DNA from: Mycobacterium sp. OAS707
GTDB taxonomy: Bacteria > Actinomycetota > Actinomycetes > Mycobacteriales > Mycobacteriaceae
NCBI RefSeq assembly: GCF_014873705.1
Contig: NZ_JADBDS010000002.1
Coordinates: 62,001 to 126,000, forward strand
Direction of reading: 5' to 3'
Length of the DNA stretch: 64,000 nucleotides
The position numbers and the translations under genes were made by a program. The notes beneath the pieces are model-generated. The model was not told where the DNA came from and searched no databases. It was given only the letters and a program-made list of their open reading frames with translations. Positions within the stretch are counted from its first letter, which is position 1. Every line of letters begins with the position of its first letter. Shown one piece after another: positions 15,553-25,951 of the stretch.

Positions 15553-17010
15553 TCAGCGCAACTCTGGCAGCTTGTCCGCACTGACCGTCGATTGCAGTTC
15601 GACGTATTCGGACAGACCCTCAGAACCGAATTCACGTCCGATGCCGGACTGTTTGAACCCGCCGAACGGAGCGCTGGTGTCGAGTGTGTACATGTTGATG
15701 CCGTACGTGCCCGCCCGAATCTTGGCAGCGATCTCCAGTCCGTGGGCGGTGTCGGCGGTCCACACCGATCCGGCCAGCCCGTAGTCGCTGTCGTTGGCGA
15801 TGCGGACCGCGTCGCGCTCGTCAGTGTACTTCAGCACCGTCAGCACCGGGCCGAATATCTCCTCACGAGCGATCCGCATTTCGTTATTCGCATCCGCGAA
15901 CAGCGTCGGCTGGACATACCAGCCACGATCGCGCGGTTTACCGCTGCCGCCCAACACGATTCGTGCACCTTCATCGACGCCGGTCTTGATGTAGCCCTGC
16001 ACGCGCTCCTGCTGCCGCTGCGCGACGAGCGGACCGATGTCGGTGTCGTCGTCGGCGGGATCGCCGACCTGCAGCCCCGTCATCATCGCCGCGAGAGCGT
16101 CGACAACGTCATCATGGCGGCGCTCGCTGACCAGAATCCGAGTCTGCGCAACACACGCCTGCCCGTTGTTCATCAGGCTGGCCATCTTCAGATGCTTGAC
16201 GGTGCGGTCGATGTCGGCGTCGTCGAGGATGATCGCCGCGGATTTGCCCCCAAGCTCAAGGCTCACCCGCTTGAGCTGTTCACCGCACAGCGCGGCGATC
16301 CGCCTGCCGGTGGCCGAGGAGCCCGTGAACGAGATCTTGTCCACCCCGGGATGGCGGACCAGGGCTTCACCGGTTTCGCGTCCGCCGGGAACGATCGAAA
16401 CCACGCCCTGCGGCAGGTCGATCTCATCGAGCATCTCGGCCAACCACATTGCGTCCAGCGGTGTTTCGGGCGCCGGTTTGACGACAACCGTGCAGCCGGC
16501 GATCAGTGCAGGGATGAGCTTGGGCATGATCAGGAACTGTGGCACGTTCCACGGCACGATCGCGCCGACGACACCGACGGGCGCCCGACGCACATGCACC
16601 TCGCCGAACAAGCCCTGCCGCCGCTCGGCCCAAGGGAATTCGCGTGCCGTTGCGAGGTTGAGATGTATCTGGGCCACCGCGCCTGCGGCCTGCCCCAGCC
16701 TGCTGAAGCTGCGCGGGGATCCCATCTCGGCGGTGATCAGGTCGGCCATTGCGTCGGTATGGGCGCTGTACACCGCCGCCAGCTTCTCGATCTTCTCCAT
16801 CCGCTCGGCCGGCGTCATCCGCGGCCACGGTCCCTCGTCGAACGCGGTCCTGGCGGCGGTCACCGCCTTGTCGACGTCTTCGGGAGACGCTTCGGGCGTC
16901 TCACCGATCGGCTCTTCACTGTGTGGCGAGATCACCGAGAGTCGCTGTCCGGTGGCCGGTAGCTGCCAACTGCCACCGATGTAGAGCTTGTCGTAGACAA
17001 GGGATCTCAC
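15553..17010 (-). CDS. Aldehyde dehydrogenase (NAD(P)-dependent)
   Basis: A 485-residue ALDH. The general base Glu is in ELGGKSA (about 250) and the nucleophile Cys in NNGQACVAQ (about 285). It also has the Asn/Lys cofactor region IVPWNVP and the late motif EEIFGPVL. It oxidises an aldehyde to the carboxylate, which fits between the alcohol dehydrogenase and the CoA-activating enzymes. The start is the GTG at 17010 behind a strong GAGGAGG, overlapping the stop of the Rieske gene (GTGA). A longer frame to 17145 would lie within the Rieske gene. Confidence 0.93.
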   Translation of the reverse strand: MRSLVYDKLYIGGSWQLPATGQRLSVISPHSEEPIGETPEASPEDVDKAVTAARTAFDEGPWPRMTPAERMEKIEKLAAVYSAHTDAMADLITAEMGSPRSFSRLGQAAGAVAQIHLNLATAREFPWAERRQGLFGEVHVRRAPVGVVGAIVPWNVPQFLIMPKLIPALIAGCTVVVKPAPETPLDAMWLAEMLDEIDLPQGVVSIVPGGRETGEALVRHPGVDKISFTGSSATGRRIAALCGEQLKRVSLELGGKSAAIILDDADIDRTVKHLKMASLMNNGQACVAQTRILVSERRHDDVVDALAAMMTGLQVGDPADDDTDIGPLVAQRQQERVQGYIKTGVDEGARIVLGGSGKPRDRGWYVQPTLFADANNEMRIAREEIFGPVLTVLKYTDERDAVRIANDSDYGLAGSVWTADTAHGLEIAAKIRAGTYGINMYTLDTSAPFGGFKQSGIGREFGSEGLSEYVELQSTVSADKLPELR

Positions 17011-17969
17011 GGATACGCCTCCTCGTAGGATTGCCGCACCCACGCGCGGAATTCGGTGATCGCGCCTTCGCCGCGGGCCAGCTGCGGACGGTCTCGATAG
17101 ATCTTGTTCTCCCAGATCGGGATGTCCTGTTCGATCTGCCTGCAAAAGTCTCTGGCGAAGCCGAGGCCCATCCGCGTCATCTCACCCGTCTCCGGTTCGG
17201 TCTGCACGAAGAACGTGTAGCGGGCATCGACGAACTCACCGTCGATCGGGGTGACGGTCAGTAGCGTGCATGATCGCCCGAGGCCGCGGTGTCGGACCAC
17301 GTCGAGCCCCATGCCGAACAGTTCGGAGTCCACCGCACCCGAAACCGGACCGCGCGGCGTCTGAAACGTCACCTCGGCGACTGCCCGCAGCCGGTGCGCG
17401 TCCGTCTCCAGATCGAGGTTGCCGAACCCGGAAACGCCATGCACGGTCGCGAAATGCGCTATGTCAACGGTGTTTTCGAACACCTCTTGCGGATGGGACC
17501 GGAAGCGCCAGCGCGCTTCCTCAGGTGCGTGGAACGTGAACGCCGCATCTTCGCTCTCGGGGATCTTCGGCAGTTCCCAATCCGGTTGGGTCGATGCTTC
17601 GGAGTGCCAAACGAAGATCGCACCTGCCCGCTCGACGGTCGGCCATGCCCGCAACCGGGCGGTGCGATTGACCGTCTTCGCGTACGGAATCTCGACATTC
17701 GATCCGGCGCCGTCGAATCGCCAACCGTGAAACGGACACGTGATGCAGTCGTCTGTCACTGTGCCGCCGACGGCGATGTCTGCGCCGAGGTGCGGGCAGT
17801 ACGCATCGAGCACGTACGGACTTCCGGATTCGCCGCGGTAGCAGATCAATCGTCGACCGAAATAATGCAGGCCGACGACCTGTCCGGCATCGACGTCCCT
17901 GCTGTAGGCGACTTGAAACCAACCCTTGGGGTAGGCGTCGAACGGAAAGCGCTTGCCGATGTCACTCAT
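17007..17969 (-). CDS. Rieske non-heme iron oxygenase
   Basis: A 320-residue Rieske oxygenase related to the 11421 gene. Cluster ligands are Cys58/His60 (CPHLG) and Cys78/His81 (CPFHGW). The iron site in NTVDIAHFATVH gives His172 and His177. It is shorter than dioxygenase alpha subunits and closer to the KshA/cholesterol-desaturase-like monooxygenases. The start ATG 17969 follows a GTG; the frame is open to 18122 but that crosses the promoter palindrome. It is in an operon with ALDH and divergent from the AttH-like gene. Confidence 0.88.
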   Translation of the reverse strand: MSDIGKRFPFDAYPKGWFQVAYSRDVDAGQVVGLHYFGRRLICYRGESGSPYVLDAYCPHLGADIAVGGTVTDDCITCPFHGWRFDGAGSNVEIPYAKTVNRTARLRAWPTVERAGAIFVWHSEASTQPDWELPKIPESEDAAFTFHAPEEARWRFRSHPQEVFENTVDIAHFATVHGVSGFGNLDLETDAHRLRAVAEVTFQTPRGPVSGAVDSELFGMGLDVVRHRGLGRSCTLLTVTPIDGEFVDARYTFFVQTEPETGEMTRMGLGFARDFCRQIEQDIPIWENKIYRDRPQLARGEGAITEFRAWVRQSYEEAYP

Positions 17970-18001
17970 CACGGCGTCACCGCCCGTCTGGACCGCTAAA
18001 G

Positions 18002-18025
18002 TTGCTATTGCTGTAAACATAGCAA
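18002..18025. promoter_or_regulatory. Palindromic operator between Rieske and AttH-like genes
   Basis: A perfect inverted repeat TTGCTAT, 10 bp, ATAGCAA sits centrally in the short divergent region (17970-18039). The location and symmetry suit a dimeric regulator controlling both genes. It is not a copy of the 34-bp element, so this promoter may answer to a different regulator. Which protein binds is unknown. Confidence 0.6.
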
Positions 18026-18039
18026 AAAAGGCAGGTGCA

Positions 18040-19203
18040 GTGGACAACCGTGATTGGCGTGCGTATCCGTTCGAGCTGGTGCCGACGGACCCACAGCTCA
18101 ACTTCCCAGCCGCCGAAGGCAATCACCCCGATTTCGAGTCGGACACCTGGTTCATCGCGGGCGAACTGACCGCTGACACTGGCCGTCGGTTCGCCTTCCT
18201 GACGATCTTCAACAAGAACCGGCCAGGCCAGTCGATCGTCGCCGACTTTCACACCTTCGCGCTGTTCGACCTCGACAACGGCGAGTACGGCACCTACACC
18301 GATTACGACATGCCACCCGCCAACATGGCGCCGGGAGCGAGACCCAAGATGACGCTCGAGGATGGCCACCTCGGGTTGACGTATGACAGCGATGCGGGCC
18401 AGGCCGTGTGGCGAACGTGTCGTGACCCGCATGGTGACTTGGTGCCGTACACCTACGACGTCACCTTGGTCGGCACGGATGCACGGGGCGACGCGATGCG
18501 ACTGGACCTACATGTCACGCCGACGCGCGCCCCCGTCCCGCTGGGCGGCGCGGCGTACAACGGCAAGGTCGAGTGTTTCGGCCAGGCCGAGACGTATTCC
18601 TACTTCCAGACGCGGATGGCCATGACCGGCGCACTGCGCTGGGGAGCGGTGCAGGAACAGGTTTCCGGAAGCACGGGTCACGTCGACCGGCAGTGGTTTC
18701 CGCTGGTCGCCAACAGCGGCGGACCGACTGGCGATATCCGCTCACGGGCGCACGAGTGGCGCACGATCAACCTCGACAACGGCCTCGACCTATCCATCTG
18801 GCGTCAGTTCGACCGCACCGATCACAATGCGCTGCAACCATTCTCGGGCGCGACCACATGTGCACCCGACAGTGACCCCGAATATGCCGACGACATCGAG
18901 GTCACCATCGACAGCTACGTGCGGTGGCCCGATGAGGTCAAGACGTTGGTCCCCCCACCATCGGCGGTGCGGTACATGCCCGACCGACACCGGCTGACGT
19001 CACGGCAACTCGACCTCGAGCTCACGGGTGAGCCGTTGGTGCCTGCGCCCGCACATGGGCTTCCGCTGGAGTACATGGAAGGCCCCTATCGATACCGCGG
19101 CACGTTCCGCGGAAAGCCGGTGAGCGGCTTCGCTTTCTACGAGCGGTCGCTGGCGCTCTACCGGGACTGGGAACTGGCCGAGATCGCCTCTTCCCACGTC
19201 TGA
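18040..19203 (+). CDS. AttH/CrtC-like lipocalin-type protein
   Basis: About 387 residues. TWFIAGELTADTGRRFAFL near the N terminus and the GSTGHVDRQWFPL region resemble the AttH domain shared with carotenoid 1,2-hydratase (CrtC) and related lipocalin-like proteins. CrtC adds water to an isoprenoid double bond; other AttH members are uncharacterised. No signal peptide is evident, so it is probably cytoplasmic. The GTG at 18040 is chosen because it follows the palindrome with GGCAGG upstream. The 3' end overlaps the convergent Rieske gene by 46 bp. If the CrtC resemblance is meaningful, the island's substrate could be terpenoid. Confidence 0.68.
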   Translation: MDNRDWRAYPFELVPTDPQLNFPAAEGNHPDFESDTWFIAGELTADTGRRFAFLTIFNKNRPGQSIVADFHTFALFDLDNGEYGTYTDYDMPPANMAPGARPKMTLEDGHLGLTYDSDAGQAVWRTCRDPHGDLVPYTYDVTLVGTDARGDAMRLDLHVTPTRAPVPLGGAAYNGKVECFGQAETYSYFQTRMAMTGALRWGAVQEQVSGSTGHVDRQWFPLVANSGGPTGDIRSRAHEWRTINLDNGLDLSIWRQFDRTDHNALQPFSGATTCAPDSDPEYADDIEVTIDSYVRWPDEVKTLVPPPSAVRYMPDRHRLTSRQLDLELTGEPLVPAPAHGLPLEYMEGPYRYRGTFRGKPVSGFAFYERSLALYRDWELAEIASSHV

Positions 19204-20309
19204 TGGCGGTGTTGTAGCCCGGGTTCGTTACGCCCGAACACCAGGTGCTCGCGGGCGCCGGACTCGAGGTTGGCCTGAAGACCTGCCACAAGCGCGTAGT
19301 CCTCGTCGCGGACCGTGGCGTGCGCGTAATCGAAAACCGCTGCGGCACCGGCGGCCGTCGACTCGTCGGACAAGTCCAACGGCGTTGAGTTCTGGTGCAC
19401 GGTGATCGACCGGCCCGGCACGTCGGTTGGGTAGACGCGGAACAGCTCGCCGTTGGCGATCGTGCAACTGAGGACCACATTGGGAAACAGCGCGTAGATG
19501 ACGACCATGGCATGCAGCGGATCCCACTGCTCCTCGGGAACGTTCTCGAGATCGAGAATTCCGTTGAGAGGAAAGACAAGTCGGTGGTGCGGGCCGAACG
19601 AATCGAACACCGTGCAGTTGCTGCGCGCGATCGTCGCGAACGTGTTCTTGTGCACGGTCGCGAAGTGGTAGTTCTCGGCGAAAGTGTCAATCGCGAGCTT
19701 CCAGTTGATCGGGCAGTCGAGCACCTTCTCGCCCAACGGCGCCCATCGCCCGATACCCCAGGATTCCAGTTCGTCAGCCAGCGGCCCGAGGAATGCCGGG
19801 ATGTCCAGCGTCGCGTCGCGATCCAGTGAGATCCACAGGAAGCCCGCACATTCGGCGGCCGGCAACTCCGTGAGTTTTCCAGGGCCCGAACCTGTTTCGG
19901 GGAATCCTTCTTTTCCCGGGATGCCGACGAGGTTGCCGTCGAGGTCGTAGGTCCATGAGTGGTAGGGACAGGCAAGCCGTCGCGCGGCCCCGCAACCCTC
20001 GGCGATGCGCGACTGGCGGTGTAGGCAGACGTTGTCGAACGCGCGCACGGTGCCGTCGGCGCCGCGAGTGAGCAGAACCGACCGCCCCATCACGGTCTTG
20101 GTGCAATAGGTGCCTGGCCGAGGGAGTTCGGAGACATAGCCGACGAGTTGGGGGCTGGCCAGCAGCATCGCGATGTCCCGCGCGTGGCGCTGCGGCGAGG
20201 TGTAGGTATCCGCGGCGACGATGTGCTCCGTCGGCGTGAGGTCAGTGGTCTTGTCGCGTGCGAGCTTGACCGCGCGACGCGTGAGATCGATGAGCTGGTC
20301 GCGATCCAT
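19158..20309 (-). CDS. Rieske oxygenase alpha-subunit-like protein
   Basis: A 383-residue protein with Rieske ligands Cys95/His97 (CLHRQ) and Cys114/His117 (CPYHSW). The catalytic iron motif AENYHFATVH supplies His215 and His220. It resembles ring-hydroxylating oxygenase alpha subunits (COG4638) more than KshA, and no beta subunit gene is present. It is the third Rieske oxygenase in the island and may catalyse a separate hydroxylation or demethylation. ATG 20309 is followed upstream by an AT-rich divergent promoter shared with the mycolyltransferase. The 3' end overlaps the AttH-like gene. Confidence 0.88.
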   Translation of the reverse strand: MDRDQLIDLTRRAVKLARDKTTDLTPTEHIVAADTYTSPQRHARDIAMLLASPQLVGYVSELPRPGTYCTKTVMGRSVLLTRGADGTVRAFDNVCLHRQSRIAEGCGAARRLACPYHSWTYDLDGNLVGIPGKEGFPETGSGPGKLTELPAAECAGFLWISLDRDATLDIPAFLGPLADELESWGIGRWAPLGEKVLDCPINWKLAIDTFAENYHFATVHKNTFATIARSNCTVFDSFGPHHRLVFPLNGILDLENVPEEQWDPLHAMVVIYALFPNVVLSCTIANGELFRVYPTDVPGRSITVHQNSTPLDLSDESTAAGAAAVFDYAHATVRDEDYALVAGLQANLESGAREHLVFGRNEPGLQHRHQTWEEAISASSQSR

Positions 20310-20315
20310 ACCGCC

Positions 20316-20344
20316 ATTGTTGTTGTTTTTATAACAATTGCCAA
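20316..20344. promoter_or_regulatory. AT-rich divergent region with inverted repeat
   Basis: ATTGTT (20316-20321) and AACAAT (20333-20338) form an inverted repeat with an 11-bp T-rich spacer, immediately upstream of the third Rieske oxygenase. On the minus strand the adjoining 8-mer TTGGCAAT also occurs upstream of the GntR gene (7228-7235). Promoter or operator function is inferred from position only. Confidence 0.4.
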
Positions 20345-20361
20345 CCGTCGCCGAAAAGTGA

Positions 20362-21863
<1,502 letters not shown>

Positions 21864-22274
21864 CTACTCGGTGGCCTCAGGTGACGCGCTTTGGTTATCG
21901 CCTGCGTCGAGCACACTGACCGCTATGCCGTACGGCAGGAAGCGCACCTTACGGGACGGGTCGGTGTTGTTCTTGTTCGCTCTGAGCGCATCCAGCTCTG
22001 TCGGATACACCTCTTCGATGTGGGCGCTGCCTTCGTCGTCGACGGAGTAAATCGCCCAGACGCCGTCGCCGGTCTCGCCCGTGGTTTCGGGCTCGCTTCT
22101 GGGCCGCGTGTGCCGCGAGAACTCGTCGAAGATGGTCGCCCACCCGGCCCGCTCACCGGACGTGGTGAAGAACCTGCTGACTCCGTCGAGCGCGTCGCGC
22201 AGGCCCTCACCGGCCTCGCGGACCACCCGATCAAATTCATCGGGGTCGAACCCGAACGGCCCGTTGCTGCTCAT
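21864..22274 (-). CDS. Conserved hypothetical protein (acidic, mycobacterial type)
   Basis: A 136-residue acidic soluble protein without signal peptide or membrane segment. It starts MSSNGPFGFDPDEFDRVVRE and ends in a beta-rich part (VWAIYSVDDEGSAHIEEVYP, then RFLPYGIAVSVLD). The coding pattern is strong and it resembles small actinobacterial conserved proteins, but I do not recognise a family. It is convergent with the SRPBCC gene (0-bp gap). Confidence 0.75.
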   Translation of the reverse strand: MSSNGPFGFDPDEFDRVVREAGEGLRDALDGVSRFFTTSGERAGWATIFDEFSRHTRPRSEPETTGETGDGVWAIYSVDDEGSAHIEEVYPTELDALRANKNNTDPSRKVRFLPYGIAVSVLDAGDNQSASPEATE

Positions 22275-22381
22275 TGCGGTTCCTCCTGCTAGCCATGCCC
22301 CGCGACATTGCGGTAATCACAGTGTGCCTGCGCATCGTCAAGTAGTCGACTGAGGCCGGTGGCGAGTGGTAGGCAACCCAT

Positions 22382-23182
22382 ATGACCTTCACGCGTGCCG
22401 ACATGCTGGCGACTGCCGAGCGTTCGCCGGCGGCCGCGGGCGCGCGCGATCGCATGGCTTGGGTGGGACTGTTCACCTCCGATGGCCGCGTCGAGGACCC
22501 GGTCGGGTCCACGCCGCACAGGGGAGTGGGAGCGATCGGCGCCTTCTACGACACATTCATCGGCCCACGGGTGATCCGGTATCACCCTGATGTCGACATC
22601 GTCGTCGGCCCGACCGTCATCCGCGACGGCGAGCTCGAGGTGACGATGGCCTCGACGCTGACGATGCGGGTGCCGGTATACATCCGCTACGACCTAGCCG
22701 ACGAAGCGGGTCAGCTGAAAATTGCTGCGCTGTCGGCATTTTGGGAATTGCCGGCAATGGTCGGCCAATTCCTGCGCGCCGGAATCCGGGCAGTGCCGGC
22801 CGGCCTTCAGCTGTCAAACCTGCTGCTGCGCAACCAGGGTCTGGTCGGCACGCTCGGATTCCTCGGCGGGTTGCGCGGAATCGGCGGCGGGGCCAAAGGG
22901 TGCGTCGCGCGTTTCCTCGACGCGGCATGCGCGGGCGACGAGGTCGGCATTCGAAGGCGGCTCGCAGCCCAGGTGCACATCTCCAGCGGTGACGATGTCG
23001 TGCTGAGCGCAGGCGACCTTTTGAAACACCTCTCAGGGGCGCGCTGGCGCAAGCTCATCGGATCGGGCCACGCCGTCGTCGCGGCCACCGAGCGCGCCGG
23101 GCAGCGCAGCGTGATCTTTGCGGAAGTGGGTACTGAACCCGTAGCGATCACACGGATTCGCGTGTTCAGCGAGGCGGCTTGA
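22382..23182 (+). CDS. SnoaL-like/NTF2-type protein with extended C-terminal part
   Basis: A 266-residue protein. The first 130 residues follow the ketosteroid-isomerase-like pattern (GLFTSDGRVEDPVGSTPHRG, FYDTFI). A Gly- and hydrophobic-rich middle (LGFLGGLRGIGGGAKG) follows, then a second alpha/beta part that may be another NTF2-like unit (FLDAACAGDEVGIRRRLA). The ATG at 22382 follows a weak TAGG. Catalysis cannot be assigned. Confidence 0.72.
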   Translation: MTFTRADMLATAERSPAAAGARDRMAWVGLFTSDGRVEDPVGSTPHRGVGAIGAFYDTFIGPRVIRYHPDVDIVVGPTVIRDGELEVTMASTLTMRVPVYIRYDLADEAGQLKIAALSAFWELPAMVGQFLRAGIRAVPAGLQLSNLLLRNQGLVGTLGFLGGLRGIGGGAKGCVARFLDAACAGDEVGIRRRLAAQVHISSGDDVVLSAGDLLKHLSGARWRKLIGSGHAVVAATERAGQRSVIFAEVGTEPVAITRIRVFSEAA

Positions 23183-23208
23183 GTAGGACGTGAGACGGTT
23201 AGGTCAAC

Positions 23209-23772
23209 ATGGACGCCGAAAACTACATGACCTATGAGCAGTTCGGGCGAAGGTTCTTCGAGGTCGCCGTCAGCGAGGAGCGGGTCTGCAACGCGATCGC
23301 CGCGATCGCCGGGGACGCCTTCGAGATGGGCCCCATGGGTCAAGGGCCGGGCAAAATCGCCAAAGTGACCGCCAAGGTCAGGATCATGGACCCCAGGGTG
23401 ACCCGCACAGTGGCCGAAGAGATCACCTTCGACATCCGAATCCCGCTCGAGATCGACATGGTCGTCGACCTGCGCATCGACAAGCCGAAGTTCATGGTGT
23501 TCGGCGAGATCACACTGAGCGCTACGGCACGGGCAGCCGAACCGCTTCTGCTGATCCTCGATGTTGAGAAACCGCGGCCGTCCGACATCTCCATCCACGT
23601 GACGTCCAAGTCGTTGCGCGCGGAGGTGGTGCGAGTGCTCGGCAACATCGACGCCGAGGTCAGGCGGTTCATCTCGGCGCATGTCTCGGGCGAAATTGAC
23701 AGCCCAGCTTCGCAAAAAGCCAAGGTCATCGATGTGGCGACCAGTATCGATGCGGCCTGGAGCGGGGTCTGA
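23209..23772 (+). CDS. Conserved hypothetical protein, possibly lipid-binding
   Basis: A 187-residue soluble protein with alternating strands (KVTAKVRIMDPRVTR, EEITFDIRIPLEIDM, PKFMVFGEITLSAT), a pattern also seen in lipid-binding elongated beta folds. No signal peptide. It lies 26 bp after the SnoaL-like gene and 15 bp before the secreted protein gene, so the three may be co-transcribed. I do not recognise a named family. Confidence 0.72.
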   Translation: MDAENYMTYEQFGRRFFEVAVSEERVCNAIAAIAGDAFEMGPMGQGPGKIAKVTAKVRIMDPRVTRTVAEEITFDIRIPLEIDMVVDLRIDKPKFMVFGEITLSATARAAEPLLLILDVEKPRPSDISIHVTSKSLRAEVVRVLGNIDAEVRRFISAHVSGEIDSPASQKAKVIDVATSIDAAWSGV

Positions 23773-23787
23773 CGCTAGGCTTGCGCT

Positions 23788-24150
23788 GTGTCGCGCAAAC
23801 GAATCGCCCTCGTCCTGTCCGCCGGTGTGCTGGCTTCCGGCCTGGTGTGGGCCGCTCCCGCGCAGGCCGACACCACCGATGACGCGTTCCTCTCTGCCCT
23901 GACCGACGCGGGGATCGGCGCCGTGGACCCGACGAACGCGGCCGCGCTGGGTCAGCAGGTGTGCCCGATGCTGGCCGAGCCCGGTCAGAATGCCGCCGAC
24001 GTCGCGGCCAAGGTCGCGGACGCGGGCGGGATGTCACTGGGCCCGGCGACCATGTTCACCGGCATCGCGATTTCTCTGTTCTGCCCGACCGCCGTGTCGT
24101 CGATCGCCAACGGCGAGTCGCCGATTCCGTTGGGGCTTCTCGGCTTCTAG
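23788..24150 (+). CDS. Small secreted DUF732-like protein
   Basis: A 120-residue exported protein. The N-terminal signal peptide (about 1-27) ends in APAQA-DTT. The mature part has the helical pattern of mycobacterial DUF732 proteins, including DDAFLSALTDAGI and two cysteines (QVCPML, LFCPTA) likely to form a disulfide. The start is GTG 23788. It is convergent with the SGNH hydrolase across 4 bp. Function of the family is unknown. Confidence 0.82.
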   Translation: MSRKRIALVLSAGVLASGLVWAAPAQADTTDDAFLSALTDAGIGAVDPTNAAALGQQVCPMLAEPGQNAADVAAKVADAGGMSLGPATMFTGIAISLFCPTAVSSIANGESPIPLGLLGF

Positions 24151-24154
24151 TTGC

Positions 24155-24925
24155 TCAGGCGCCGACGGACTGCAGCTGCGGCCGCCTGGGACCGCGACCG
24201 TCACCGGCCGACCGTCCGCGAACGTGCCGCCACAACCACGGCATCAACATGTTCTGGGTCCACAGGGCCTGGGAGTACGCCTTCGAGCGCAGCGTCTGTC
24301 TGGACTGTGCGGAGCCAAGCTCAGCCCAATCATGGTTGCTCCCAGGCAGATTCAACGCCTCGGCGGCCGCCGCGGCGAACAACGTATGGCCACGGGGTGA
24401 GCCGTGCACACGATCGGCGCTCCAGGTGGCCGGGTCTGTCATCGACGGGGCGCTGTAGAGGTCGACAAGCCGGAAGTCGTACCAGTCCGCCGCGCGTCTG
24501 ATCTCGGCGTTGATCCGCAACACCCGGGCCTCGAGGACGCGCCCGATCGGGACGATCGCAGCGATGTCGGGGAAGGTGGTGGTGACCACGGTTGCCCCGG
24601 ACACGGCGAGTTGAGCGTAGAGGTCCGCGAGTTCGGCGAGTGCGTCGTCGAAGTAGAGCCCCGGCCGCGTCACGTCGTTCATGCCGATGCAGACGGTGAC
24701 GAGGTCAGGCCGCATCTCGAGCGCCTTGGGCAACTGATCGTCGAGGAGATCGCATATCCGCTTGCCGCGCACGGCGAGGTTGGCATACCTAAGCCCGGGG
24801 TGGTGCGTGTCGACCATCTCTGCCAGCCGGTCGGCGAATCCGCGTAGCCCGACGGAGTCGTCGCCGTCCCAGAGTCCCTCGGTCTGGCTATCACCTATCG
24901 CGACGTATCGGGTGTACCCGGTCAC
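24155..24925 (-). CDS. SGNH/GDSL-family esterase
   Basis: A 256-residue SGNH hydrolase. The nucleophile is Ser13 in GDSQTEG, the oxyanion Gly is in VRGK (block II), Asn83 is in GMND (block III), and Asp171/His174 are in DRVHG (block V). No signal peptide, so probably cytoplasmic. It should deacylate or de-esterify a small substrate. The C-terminal 60 residues, rich in Arg and Trp, extend past the catalytic block. It is 9 bp downstream of the ankyrin gene on the same strand. Confidence 0.87.
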   Translation of the reverse strand: MTGYTRYVAIGDSQTEGLWDGDDSVGLRGFADRLAEMVDTHHPGLRYANLAVRGKRICDLLDDQLPKALEMRPDLVTVCIGMNDVTRPGLYFDDALAELADLYAQLAVSGATVVTTTFPDIAAIVPIGRVLEARVLRINAEIRRAADWYDFRLVDLYSAPSMTDPATWSADRVHGSPRGHTLFAAAAAEALNLPGSNHDWAELGSAQSRQTLRSKAYSQALWTQNMLMPWLWRHVRGRSAGDGRGPRRPQLQSVGA

Positions 24926-24934
24926 ACCGTGACT

Positions 24935-25885
24935 CTAGCGGCGAAGCGCGGCTTCTACCTGCGCCGCTCCTGCGGTGGCGGCGAATTCGCGGTGCCGGTC
25001 CGTGACGGTGGCGCCACCCGCACGCAGGATGTCGATGACGTCTGCGACCTCTTTCGCCCGGTAGCCGGAATAGCGCACGCCGACCGTGGCCCACCACGGC
25101 AACAGTGCATCGAGTCCCCGAGCGGCGTCGGCGCCCAGTTCGACCATCGCCGCGACCGTCGCGGGCAGAATTTGGCGGACCGCCTGCTCGATGGGCTGGG
25201 TGCCGCCAGGCGATGCGGCGTCGATCGCCGCGCCGGCTCGTACGAGCGCGCGGACGATTTCGGGGTTCACGTTGTCGTTGGTGCCGTCGACGACGTGTAG
25301 CGGCGTGGCGCCGTCGGAGTCGGTCGCGTCTGGCCGCGTTCCCTTGGCGAGTGCGTGGGCGAGGGCGACAGGGCGGCCGAGTCGGACGATCTCGTGCACG
25401 ATCGTCGTGTATTTCTCGCCTTGTGCGGACAGCTCGATGCGACGGCCTGCGTCGGCGCCTGCGTCGATCAGCGCGACGACGATGTCCGCCGACAGCGAGC
25501 GCACCCCGTACCAAAGCGGTGTCGCTCCACAGGGATCCACGGGATCGGGTTCGGCGCCCCACGCGAGCAGTTCGATGACTTCGGTGCTTCCGGCGCGGGC
25601 GCGATCGAAAAGGTCGAGGACTTCGTCGGGCAACGGGTTCGTCCAGTCCGGCCAGGCGACGCCGAGCGCATCGAGAACCATGAGGGCGCCCTCGCGCTTG
25701 TCGCCGAGGTCATACCACGGCCACGGGCCTTCGCCCTTGGCGACGAAGTCGGCCACCGCCATGCGGGATTCCTCGGTGATCGTTCTGCCGTAGTCGTCGT
25801 ATGACGACGAGAACCGGAGTTCGTCGCCATCGCGGGACACGACGACACTCGACGGGCCCTCCTGATAGCGCGCCAGTTCGATCAC
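24935..25885 (-). CDS. Ankyrin-repeat protein
   Basis: About 316 residues. Roughly residues 95-310 hold ankyrin-like helical pairs, with repeat motifs such as DPCGATPLWYGVRS, DSDGATPLHVVDG and SPGGTQPIEQAVRQ. The N-terminal part is a separate beta-rich segment (SSVVVSRDGDELRFSSSY). It is probably a cytoplasmic protein-interaction scaffold; the partner is unknown. I prefer the GTG at 25885; the frame remains open to 25924 across the terminator of the next gene. Confidence 0.82.
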   Translation of the reverse strand: MIELARYQEGPSSVVVSRDGDELRFSSSYDDYGRTITEESRMAVADFVAKGEGPWPWYDLGDKREGALMVLDALGVAWPDWTNPLPDEVLDLFDRARAGSTEVIELLAWGAEPDPVDPCGATPLWYGVRSLSADIVVALIDAGADAGRRIELSAQGEKYTTIVHEIVRLGRPVALAHALAKGTRPDATDSDGATPLHVVDGTNDNVNPEIVRALVRAGAAIDAASPGGTQPIEQAVRQILPATVAAMVELGADAARGLDALLPWWATVGVRYSGYRAKEVADVIDILRAGGATVTDRHREFAATAGAAQVEAALRR

Positions 25886-25908
25886 GGCTACAGCATCACC
25901 CAAACACG

Positions 25909-25940
25909 AAGGCGGGACACCCAATTGGATGCCCCGCCTT
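25909..25940 (-). terminator. Intrinsic-type terminator for the small secreted protein gene
   Basis: Read on the minus strand, a 14-bp stem beginning AAGGCGGGGC, with two G-U pairs and an AATT loop, lies 11 bp after the stop at 25952. The tail is only moderately T-rich (CGTGTTTGG). It separates the secreted protein gene from the ankyrin gene. Confidence 0.7.
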
Positions 25941-25951
25941 GGCGGTGAGAC

